From Verrucomicrobiota bacterium (GTDB taxonomy: Bacteria > Verrucomicrobiota > Kiritimatiellia > Kiritimatiellales > Tichowtungiaceae), in NCBI GenBank assembly GCA_020853375.1, contig JADYZA010000192.1:1-13553 (forward strand): 13,553 nucleotides of DNA. The letters run 5' to 3'. The notes below the pieces were generated by a model. The model had not been told where the DNA came from and did no database searches. It saw nothing but the letters and a program-made list of their open reading frames with translations. Below are positions 1-5,203 of the stretch, one piece after another. Position numbers and translations under genes: made by a program. The number at the start of each line of letters is the position of its first letter. Position 1 is the first letter of the stretch.

Positions 1-584
1 GTTTCGATATAAACCGATGGCCGAGTCCGAATGCAGGGCTTCAGCATTTCCACCGGAACCTGCACCGAAGCCAAATTGATTTGCGGTGGCGGTTTGCTTC
101 CACGCTTCCAACCTTCGGAATGTGAAACCAGCACGTTGTCATACGCAGGCAGTTTGCTGACGCGGATTCCTTTCAGAATCTCTGGGAAAACCGCCTCGCC
201 CTCACCCGTCACCAGCGCGTTAAAAACCGGCTCCTCCAACAGAAATGGATGGTCCTCAGAAATCTCTGGGCCGCCCGCCATCAGGAAAAGTTCCGGACGG
301 GCAGCTTTCAGTAAACGCGCGATCCGCAGACTGCGCTCGACGTTCCAGAGACAAAGCGTAAACGCCACGGCATCGACGCCGCTCGCCAGAATCTTTTCGA
401 GCAGATGCTCGTTATCCAGCTCGTCCCATTTCGCCGGAGCCGGAACGACTTCCCAATATTCGCCTTCGGGATGCTGTGACAGCGCATGTGACAGCCAGAG
501 CGCCGCGAACGGAAAATTTTCATTCGGTGTCGAGGTGTCGTTATCCAGTAACGGAAGCTGGAGAAATAAAATCTTCTTTTTCAT
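1..584 (-). CDS. B12-binding-type radical SAM protein, N-terminal part (cut by window edge)
   Basis: About 194 residues are visible and the gene runs off the left edge. The N-terminus (KKKILFLQLPLLDND) is the first strand of a Rossmann-like cobalamin-binding fold. It is followed by MAGGPEIS (about 102-109) and GEGEAVFPEIL (about 127-137), the G-G-P-E and G-E-G-E signatures of B12-binding radical SAM proteins. The last residues, PSVYIE, are what normally precedes the R-G-C-P and CxxxCxxC iron-sulfur motif, so the cut falls just before the catalytic core. No DxHxxG cobalamin-ligand motif is visible, so B12 may not actually be bound. Substrate unknown. The ATG at 584-582 has no clear Shine-Dalgarno. 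The gene lies 37 nt downstream of the lyase gene on the same strand, with a large inverted repeat in between. Family call fairly sure; function not. Confidence 0.8.
   Translation of the reverse strand, partial: MKKKILFLQLPLLDNDTSTPNENFPFAALWLSHALSQHPEGEYWEVVPAPAKWDELDNEHLLEKILASGVDAVAFTLCLWNVERSLRIARLLKAARPELFLMAGGPEISEDHPFLLEEPVFNALVTGEGEAVFPEILKGIRVSKLPAYDNVLVSHSEGWKRGSKPPPQINLASVQVPVEMLKPCIRTRPSVYIE
106..120. repeat. Dispersed dyad TTCC-N7-GGAA, inside the radical SAM gene
   Basis: Exact TTCC-AACCTTC-GGAA, one of ten exact copies in the window. It lies within coding sequence, read in a phase giving S-E-G-W-K, not the F-x-x-L-E phase used by six other copies. Confidence 0.6.
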
Positions 585-595
585 CAGGGTCTTTT

Positions 596-651
596 CCCAC
601 GAATCTGCACGAATGTTTTTCTTATTCGTCTTCATTCGAGTGATTCGTGGG
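596..651. repeat. Long inverted repeat over the 3' end of the lyase gene
   Basis: The arms at 596-615 and 633-651 are near-perfect reverse complements: ten bases match exactly (CCCACGAATC against GATTCGTGGG), then nine more with a one-base bulge. The loop is about 17 nt and rich in T on the plus strand. The right arm encodes the last residues of the lyase gene, whose stop codon (624-622) lies in the loop. The left arm reaches to within 12 nt of the next start codon at 584. It could act as an mRNA hairpin between the two genes, or be a copy of a mobile REP-like repeat. There is no U-run suited to an intrinsic terminator. Confidence 0.75.
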
Positions 652-1431
652 CAGTTCTTTCATCAGTGGGAGTCGGACGGTAGATGGATAGCCGGGAATA
701 ATTTCGGAAAGCGCATGCTTAATGCGGGCAATGGCGAATGGTCCGTTGGTGCGGGCATTCACCGCGTCCACCGCCGCCTGATTTTCCGGCGTCTGCTCTT
801 TTTCAATCCGGACATACGGAAGCGGATCAATGTTGGCGGACGCGCTGACAAACCCTTTCGCTCCGGCAGCGTACGCGGCGGAGATTTTACGGTCGCCGCC
901 GACAAAGTAGCGCGGCGTCGCCGGAATCAGTGAGAGGTCGGCGAAAGAATCTTTCATTCCATAGTGCGGAACCTGAGCCAGAATTTCCGGCGTCAGCGGA
1001 TTGCCGGTATGCTTCGGAAAGTTATAGAGAATCAGCGGAAGCTCAGTCGACTCCGCCAGCTTGGTGAACCAGCGGATTAGCCCAGCGGCGGGCGCGCCGG
1101 AAAAATAAAACGGCGGCAATGAAGCCAAAAAATCAGCCCCGATCTCTTCGGCCGCATGGGCGGTTTCCAGACATTGGAAAAGCGCCGGACTGCCGGTATG
1201 GGCGATAATGATTCCGTCCCAGTTTTCACGAGCAACCTGAAGCAGTTGCAACTGCTCGGCAGGCGTCAGCGAAAAAAACTCACCGGTCGTACCATTCACC
1301 AGCAGATTGCGCACGCCGCACTCCGCCAACCAGTCGAGATGCGCCAGAAACGCCCCAAAGTCCACCGCGCCGTTCTCCGCAAACGGCGTCGGCACCGGAA
1401 TCACTAAACCCTTGAGTTCAAAACTGTTCAT
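622..1431 (-). CDS. DapA/NAL/KDG-aldolase family Schiff-base lyase
   Basis: This 269-residue class I aldolase has the DHDPS/N-acetylneuraminate lyase barrel. GTTGEF at 47-52 is the substrate-carboxylate loop. LYNFP carries the catalytic Tyr136, and GMKDSF carries Lys160, the Schiff-base lysine. The Tyr-Lys spacing of 24 is closer to KDG aldolases than to DapA, which has about 28. The protein is slightly short for the family (290-300). These enzymes join or split pyruvate and an aldehyde; here the partner is unknown, and a role in sugar-acid breakdown is more likely than lysine synthesis. The last ten or so codons lie in a long inverted repeat, and FQCLE (85-89) is encoded by a copy of the dispersed dyad. 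The ATG at 1431 has no strong Shine-Dalgarno. The radical SAM gene follows 37 nt downstream. Family certain; substrate not. Confidence 0.88.
   Translation of the reverse strand: MNSFELKGLVIPVPTPFAENGAVDFGAFLAHLDWLAECGVRNLLVNGTTGEFFSLTPAEQLQLLQVARENWDGIIIAHTGSPALFQCLETAHAAEEIGADFLASLPPFYFSGAPAAGLIRWFTKLAESTELPLILYNFPKHTGNPLTPEILAQVPHYGMKDSFADLSLIPATPRYFVGGDRKISAAYAAGAKGFVSASANIDPLPYVRIEKEQTPENQAAVDAVNARTNGPFAIARIKHALSEIIPGYPSTVRLPLMKELPTNHSNEDE
1164..1180. repeat. Dispersed dyad, inside the lyase gene
   Basis: TTTCC-AGACATT-GGAAA, exact. On the coding (minus) strand it is read TTC-CAN-NNN-CTG-GAA and encodes F-Q-C-L-E at residues 85-89 of the lyase. Confidence 0.6.
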
Positions 1432-1525
1432 AAGATGGCTTTTGGACAGGCCAACCGGATAAACAGGATTTTAGAACGACTCGAATCAGCGTTCGGGAGT
1501 GGAGTGATCATCTGAATTCACTTTT

Positions 1526-1852
1526 TTATGAAAACTTCGCTTTTCGAGTCGGCTTGGGATGAACTTTATTTACGAGTTTTTTATCATCAACGTATGCCAG
1601 ATACACTCCGGGAGTTTGTTCTCGGGTTGCGACTCGAAGTATAGTTCCATCGGGTTTTTTGTATTCATATACAGGATAGATGTATTTCTTTCCGTAAATG
1701 GGATCGGTCACTTTTGCGGTTTCAGCTTGGATGAGTTCCCATCCGTCTCCTTGGATTTTAATACCATCAATAGTCGCATCGTCGGACGAAAGACTGTCCC
1801 AAACATAAATCCACCTTTTCGTTCTGAATATATTCATATTTGTACCGAACAT
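1526..1852 (-). CDS. Small hypothetical protein, AT-rich gene
   Basis: A reading frame of 108 codons whose product I do not recognise. The sequence looks like a real small globular, mostly beta protein: many aromatic residues (Trp, Tyr) and Gly-Asp turns such as IQGDGWELIQ and YEYKKPDGTILRVA, with a basic tail. There is no signal peptide or membrane segment. The first ATG (1852) may not be the start. A second in-frame ATG at 1837 (MNIFRTKRW) would fit a weak promoter-like pair at 1873-1878 and 1850-1855. GC is near 40% over much of the gene, clearly below its neighbours, which suggests recent acquisition. The opposite strand is also open over nearly the same span, but its product is Phe/Ile/Cys-rich and less protein-like. 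The gene lies 94 nt upstream of the lyase on the same strand. Confidence 0.5.
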   Translation of the reverse strand: MFGTNMNIFRTKRWIYVWDSLSSDDATIDGIKIQGDGWELIQAETAKVTDPIYGKKYIYPVYEYKKPDGTILRVATREQTPGVYLAYVDDKKLVNKVHPKPTRKAKFS

Positions 1853-1878
1853 TTAATGCGTCACGACGGAATTGCCAA
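1850..1878 (-). promoter_or_regulatory. Possible promoter of the small hypothetical gene
   Basis: On the minus strand TTGGCA (1878-1873), then 17 nt, then TAAATG (1855-1850). The -10 match is weak. If it is used, the first ATG of the gene lies in the -10 box and translation must begin at the second ATG (1837). Confidence 0.25.
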
Positions 1879-1985
1879 GCGCTGAATGGGGGCGAGTCTA
1901 GTTGGTTGCGAATTCTTCGTCAAACGGGTTCAGCGACGGTTTGGGGATTCCATCCGGCGCCGGAATCCGGCACATTCCCGGTCTG

Positions 1986-2678
1986 ATGACGAAACAGGAA
2001 TCTATACCGAACTGTCCGCTTTGCGCCAGTAAAGCAACGGAGCCGTTTTACCGCGACCGGAAGCGGGAATTTTTCCATTGTTTGGAATGCGATCTGGTTT
2101 TTGTTCCGCCGGAATTCCACCTTTCATCCGAGGCGGAAAAGGCGCGCTATGATTTTCATAGTCACAGTTTGGCCGATTCCGGATATCGGAACTTTCTAAA
2201 CCGGCTGTTCCGGCCTTTGGAAGGAAAACTTCTGCCCGGTGCGCGCGGACTAGATTTCGGCTGCGGCCAAACGCCAACGCTTTCGGTGCTGTGCGAGGAA
2301 GCCGGATTCTCCTGCGCCAATTATGATCTGCACTACTTCACCGATCCGGCGGTTCTGGAAAAGCAGTATGACTTTCTCACCTGCTCGGAAACGATGGAGC
2401 ATTTCCGTAATCCACGCGAAGAGTTCGAGCGCTTCCTGCAACTGGTGAAGCCCGGCGGCTGGATCGGCATTATGACCCAGCTGCGCGACGACGCTCCGCC
2501 GTTCTCAACATGGTTCTATAAGGACGACGTGACGCACGTCTGCTTTTTTTCGCGCCGGACTTTCCAATGGCTGTCAACCGCTTGCTCGCGCAAGCGAGTG
2601 ACGCGGGAAAAAACTTACGGTCTGCGCGCCGAGTCCCATCCAAACGGGGTTGTTCTCTTCCAAACTTTGGAAAAATAA
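1986..2678 (+). CDS. Class I SAM-dependent methyltransferase with N-terminal Zn-ribbon-like motif
   Basis: 230 residues. Two Cys pairs (C10-P-L-C13 and C32-L-E-C35) form a probable zinc ribbon, a common front end of Methyltransf_23-like proteins. The SAM-binding motif I is GLDFGCG (88-94), and an acidic motif II region follows (NYDLHY). ETMEHF at 135-140 and LVKPGGWIGIMTQL are typical of class I strands 4 and 5. The substrate is unknown; a small molecule or sugar is more likely than DNA, as no target-recognition region is visible. I start at the ATG at 1986 because homology-like sequence begins there; a frame extending up to a TTG at 1902 reads as low-complexity and spans a GGATTCC/GGAATCC hairpin (1945-1968). 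The final FQTLEK and stop are formed by a copy of the dispersed dyad and the adjoining A-run. Converges on infC. Confidence 0.85.
   Translation: MTKQESIPNCPLCASKATEPFYRDRKREFFHCLECDLVFVPPEFHLSSEAEKARYDFHSHSLADSGYRNFLNRLFRPLEGKLLPGARGLDFGCGQTPTLSVLCEEAGFSCANYDLHYFTDPAVLEKQYDFLTCSETMEHFRNPREEFERFLQLVKPGGWIGIMTQLRDDAPPFSTWFYKDDVTHVCFFSRRTFQWLSTACSRKRVTREKTYGLRAESHPNGVVLFQTLEK
2073..2087. repeat. Dispersed dyad, in the Zn-ribbon codons of the methyltransferase
   Basis: Exact TTCC-ATTGTTT-GGAA. It encodes F-H-C-L-E just at the second cysteine pair, so here protein constraint may explain the match by itself. It does not fit the RR/YY inner pattern. Confidence 0.4.
2658..2672. repeat. Dispersed dyad forming the C-terminus of the methyltransferase
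   Basis: TTCC-AAACTTT-GGAA, a symmetric copy apart from its central base. It encodes F-Q-T-L-E, followed by K and stop. It directly abuts the A/T-run of the infC terminator. Confidence 0.7.
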
Positions 2679-2706
2679 AAAAGCCGCTCCGGATTCCGAA
2701 GCGGCT
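2671..2706 (-). terminator. Intrinsic terminator of infC
   Basis: On the minus strand the stem AGCCGCT/AGCGGCT (2706-2700 with 2688-2682) encloses a further CGG/CCG pairing and a 3-nt loop, after one mismatch. It is followed by TTTTTTATTTTT (2681-2670). The U-run exists only for minus-strand transcription, so it ends the thrS-infC transcript. The stop codon of the convergent methyltransferase lies inside the tract. Confidence 0.88.
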
Positions 2707-2727
2707 ATTGGATTCCGTTGCCGGAGG

Positions 2728-3276
2728 TTATTTGGTCTTTTTCGGGATGAGCATCATGAAGACGTTGCGGCCCATCATTTTCGGGGCCTGCTCAACCGCC
2801 GCGAATTCGGCGCTTTCAGTGACGATGCGTTTCATCAGTTCAAAGCCCAGCTCCTTATGCGCGTTTTCACGTCCGCGGAACATAAGGGAAACTTTTACGC
2901 GGTCGCCGCCTTCGATAAATTCACGGGTATGGCGAAGCTTGGTTTGGTAGTCGTGGTCGCCAACGTTGACGTGGAATTTGACTTCCTTGAGCTTGACGAT
3001 GTTTTGCTTCTTCTTCTGCTCTTTTTTCTTCTTCTCCTGCTCAAACTTGAATTTGCCATGGTCCATGATGCGACAGACCGGCGGTTTGCAGGTGGCGGAG
3101 ATTTCTACGAGGTCGAGGCCCGCTTCGTGGGCGCGGACGAGCGCCTGGCGGGTCGGGATGATTCCCATCTGTTCGCCGTTTTCGTCAATACAGCGAATCT
3201 CGGGTACACGGATCTGGTTGTTCATTCTCGGACCGAACTCTCTGCGCGGTCTCTCTTTGTAATTCGGATTAGCGAT
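2728..3276 (-). CDS. infC: Translation initiation factor IF-3, with ATC start codon
   Basis: IF-3 binds the 30S subunit, keeps 50S off and checks start-codon pairing. The N-domain opens with NNQIRVPEIRCIDENGEQMG; a Lys-rich linker helix (EQEKKKKEQKKKQ) leads to the C-domain (VKLKEVKFHVNVGDHDY ... MMGRNVFMMLIPK). An ATG at 3225 would give 165 residues and no good ribosome site. The frame continues upstream 17 codons (ANPNYKERPRREFGPR) to an ATC at 3276-3274. This is preceded by the window's strongest Shine-Dalgarno (GAGGGGGA) at a proper distance, giving 182 residues, a normal IF-3 length. In known bacteria infC commonly starts at AUU or AUC, which lets IF-3 repress its own translation; the same is inferred here. 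It lies 26 nt after thrS. A terminator follows directly, so rpmI and rplT, its usual partners, are absent. Confidence 0.96.
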   Translation of the reverse strand: MANPNYKERPRREFGPRMNNQIRVPEIRCIDENGEQMGIIPTRQALVRAHEAGLDLVEISATCKPPVCRIMDHGKFKFEQEKKKKEQKKKQNIVKLKEVKFHVNVGDHDYQTKLRHTREFIEGGDRVKVSLMFRGRENAHKELGFELMKRIVTESAEFAAVEQAPKMMGRNVFMMLIPKKTK

Positions 3277-3280
3277 AACT

Positions 3281-3288
3281 TCCCCCTC
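3281..3288 (-). promoter_or_regulatory. Strong Shine-Dalgarno that fixes the ATC start of infC
   Basis: Minus strand GAGGGGGA ends 4 nt before the ATC at 3276-3274. No ATG, GTG or TTG lies at usable distance, and the ATG at 3225 lacks such a site. Strong pairing is expected for a rare start codon. Confidence 0.85.
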
Positions 3289-3302
3289 GGTTCTGTTTCA
3301 AT

Positions 3303-5024
3303 TTACGCCTTATCTTGCACAGCGGTTTTCAATTTTTCAATAAAATCAGGTAGCGTTGTAACGGTCTGCGCTCCGGCACGGTCGCGCACGGCGACGGTGC
3401 CGCTCTCGATTTCTTTGGCGCCAAGCACCAGCATGTACGGAACTTTGTCCATCTGCGCGTTACGGATTTTCGCGCCAATCTTGCCAGCTTTGAGGTCGGC
3501 CGTTGCGCGGATGTCCTGTTTGCGAAGTTCAGCGGCCATTTTGACCGCGGCATCTGTCTGATCTTCGGAAAGCGGAAGGACGCGCACCTGTTCCGGCGCA
3601 AGCCACACCGGAAACGCGCCGCTGTAATGCTCGACCAGAATGCCGAAGAACCGCTCGATGCTGCCGAAGAGTGCGCGATGCACCATGTAAGGACGGTGTT
3701 TTTCGCCGTCTTCGCCGATGTAGCTGAGGTCAAAGCGATCCGGAAGGTTGAAGTCGAACTGGATGGTGCTCATCTGCCATTCGCGGCCGATGGCATCTTT
3801 GATTTTGAGGTCGATCTTCGGGCCGTAGAATGCGCCGCCGCCTTCATCCACTTCATAGGGAAGGCCGGACGCCTTGAGAGCGGATTCAAGCGACGCGGTC
3901 GCCTGCTCCCAGCGGGCCGGATCGCCGACAGCTTTTTCGGGCCGCGTGGAAAGATAGGCGGTGATGCTTTCGAAGCCGAAGGTTTTCCAGATAAAGGTCG
4001 AGAACCGCAGCACTTCTTTGATCTCGTCCTCAATTTGCTCGGGCGAGCAGAAAATATGCGCATCGTCCTGTGTGAAACCGCGGACACGCAACAGCCCGTG
4101 AAGCACGCCGGCTTTTTCGTAGCGGTACACCGTGCCCAGCTCAGCCCAGCGCAACGGCAGATCGCGGTAGGAGCGGATGTCGGACTTGTAAATGTTGATG
4201 TGGAACGGGCAGTTCATCGGCTTGACGTAATAGTCCGACTTGTCGATTTCCATCGGGGCATACATGCCTTCCTTATAGAAATCCAGATGGCCGGAGGTCT
4301 GCCAGAGATTGGCTTTGCCGACGTGCGGGGTGTAAAGCAGTTCGTAGCCGTTGCGGAAATGTTCCTGCCGCCAGAAATCCTCAATCAGCGAGCGGATGCG
4401 CGCGCCCTTCGGGTGCCAATGGATCAGTCCCGGGCCGACTTCTTCGTGCACACTGAATAAATCGAGTTCTTTACCCAGCTTGCGGTGGTCGCGCAGCTTG
4501 GCTTCTTCAAGCTGTTTCAGGTAAAGACCAAGCTGTTTGTCGTTGGTGAACGCGGTGCCGTTGATGCGCTGGAGCATCGGATTGGTTTCTTTGCCGCGAT
4601 AGTAGGAACCGGCAAGGCTCAACAGTTTGAACGCGCGGATTTTACCGGTGCTTTCAACGTGCGGGCCGCGGCAGAGATCAAAGAAGGTTCCGCATTTGTA
4701 AAAACTGATCGCCTCGCCCTCCGGAATATCGGCCAGACGTTCGAGTTTATATTTTTGCCCGGCCAGCATCTTGATTGCTTCCGCGCGACTGACTTCGACC
4801 CGCTCAAACGGCAAGTCCTCGGCGACGATCTTCGCCATTTCGGCTTCGATCGCAGAAAAGTTCTCCGGTGTCAGACGCTGGGTCAGGTCGAAATCGTAGT
4901 AAAAGCCATCGTCAGTCGAAGGGCCGATATCGAGCAGGACGTTTCCGTAAAGCCGGCAGACGGCGGCGGCCATGACATGCGCCGTGCTGTGGCGAAGTGT
5001 TTCAAGTTGAAGATCGTTTTTCAT
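3303..5024 (-). CDS. thrS: Threonyl-tRNA synthetase lacking the TGS domain
   Basis: This class II synthetase charges tRNA-Thr. From the ATG at 5024 it has 573 residues, against about 640 in E. coli; it begins directly at the editing domain, so the roughly 60-residue TGS domain is missing. Editing residues are present: H12-S-T-A-H16 and C118 in DLCRGPHV. The catalytic zinc ligands are C272 (MNCP), H323 (DDAHIF) and H449 (YMVHRA). Class II motif 2 is [10 protein letters not shown]. The anticodon-binding domain is the C-terminal 100 or so residues ([12 protein letters not shown] onward). The frame stays open to a TTG at 5066, but that TTG is the first three bases of a -35 box, so it is not the start. 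infC follows 26 nt downstream, the classic thrS-infC order. No T-box is visible in the leader, which appears only a few nucleotides long. Confidence 0.96.
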   Translation of the reverse strand: MKNDLQLETLRHSTAHVMAAAVCRLYGNVLLDIGPSTDDGFYYDFDLTQRLTPENFSAIEAEMAKIVAEDLPFERVEVSRAEAIKMLAGQKYKLERLADIPEGEAISFYKCGTFFDLCRGPHVESTGKIRAFKLLSLAGSYYRGKETNPMLQRINGTAFTNDKQLGLYLKQLEEAKLRDHRKLGKELDLFSVHEEVGPGLIHWHPKGARIRSLIEDFWRQEHFRNGYELLYTPHVGKANLWQTSGHLDFYKEGMYAPMEIDKSDYYVKPMNCPFHINIYKSDIRSYRDLPLRWAELGTVYRYEKAGVLHGLLRVRGFTQDDAHIFCSPEQIEDEIKEVLRFSTFIWKTFGFESITAYLSTRPEKAVGDPARWEQATASLESALKASGLPYEVDEGGGAFYGPKIDLKIKDAIGREWQMSTIQFDFNLPDRFDLSYIGEDGEKHRPYMVHRALFGSIERFFGILVEHYSGAFPVWLAPEQVRVLPLSEDQTDAAVKMAAELRKQDIRATADLKAGKIGAKIRNAQMDKVPYMLVLGAKEIESGTVAVRDRAGAQTVTTLPDFIEKLKTAVQDKA

Positions 5025-5037
5025 AAATAGGCCGCAG

Positions 5038-5066
5038 ACTGTACCTTTACAGCCATACCGTGTCAA
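5038..5066 (-). promoter_or_regulatory. sigma70-type promoter of thrS
   Basis: Minus strand: TTGACA (5066-5061, perfect -35), 17 nt, TACAGT (5043-5038, 4 of 6). The predicted transcript start near 5031 lies only about 7 nt ahead of the ATG at 5024. No Shine-Dalgarno precedes that ATG, consistent with a near-leaderless mRNA. Confidence 0.65.
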
Positions 5067-5091
5067 TCAGGCGGCACACCGGAAGCCCGTT

Positions 5092-5128
5092 TTCCACTAT
5101 CCGGAAACCCGCTCTCCATGAGGCGGAA
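5092..5128. repeat. Pair of dispersed dyads between divergent promoters
   Basis: Exact TTCC-ACTATCC-GGAA at 5092-5106 and a one-mismatch copy CTCC-ATGAGGC-GGAA at 5114-5128, 22 bp apart (about two helical turns). They sit midway between the -35 boxes of thrS and the GreA-type gene. This is the placement expected of a shared regulator site, though function is inferred only. Confidence 0.55.
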
Positions 5129-5144
5129 AACATGTGGTTTGGCT

Positions 5145-5173
5145 TTGCCAGAATTGACTTAAGGCCTTATGGT
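5145..5173 (+). promoter_or_regulatory. Promoter of the GreA-type gene
   Basis: TTGCCA (5145-5150, 5 of 6), 17 nt, TATGGT (5168-5173, 4 of 6). The predicted start near 5180 leaves a 24-nt leader holding the ribosome site. A TTGACT at 5154 has no -10 at suitable spacing. Confidence 0.55.
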
Positions 5174-5190
5174 GTCTGCCCATTTTGTAC

Positions 5191-5195
5191 GGAGG
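5191..5195 (+). promoter_or_regulatory. Shine-Dalgarno that sets the start of the GreA-type gene
   Basis: GGAGG, 8 nt before the ATG at 5204. The frame is open further up to 5060, but that extension crosses the promoter and the divergent thrS promoter, so the ATG at 5204 is taken. Confidence 0.85.
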
Positions 5196-5203
5196 AAAAA
5201 ATC

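Noticed and set aside
31..933. 300-codon open frame on the plus strand
   Set aside because: It lies antisense across the radical SAM gene and the lyase, both with clear family motifs. Its product is Ser/Arg-rich and crosses the inverted repeat.
1450..1475. ATAAACAGGATTTT stretch ahead of the lyase gene as a second repeat family
   Set aside because: It recalls short intergenic repeats found in some genomes, but only one copy is present here and it has no internal symmetry worth the claim.
1902..1985. Upstream extension of the methyltransferase to a TTG start
   Set aside because: The added residues are low-complexity Ser/Gly with no ribosome site; the ATG at 1986 stands right before the conserved Cys region.
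3003..3046. TTC/CTT-rich tract that looks like a microsatellite
   Set aside because: It encodes the Lys/Glu linker helix of IF-3 on the minus strand, which is normal for the family.
2650..3561. 303-codon plus-strand frame across infC and the end of thrS
   Set aside because: It is the antisense of two certain genes. The poly-Leu stretch is the complement of the Lys-rich IF-3 linker.
3627..5030. Two long plus-strand frames (277 and 181 codons) within thrS
   Set aside because: Both are antisense to a synthetase with all catalytic and zinc residues intact.
5025..5066. TTG at 5066 as the start of thrS
   Set aside because: Those bases form the -35 hexamer, and the extra 14 residues resemble no ThrRS N-terminus or TGS domain.
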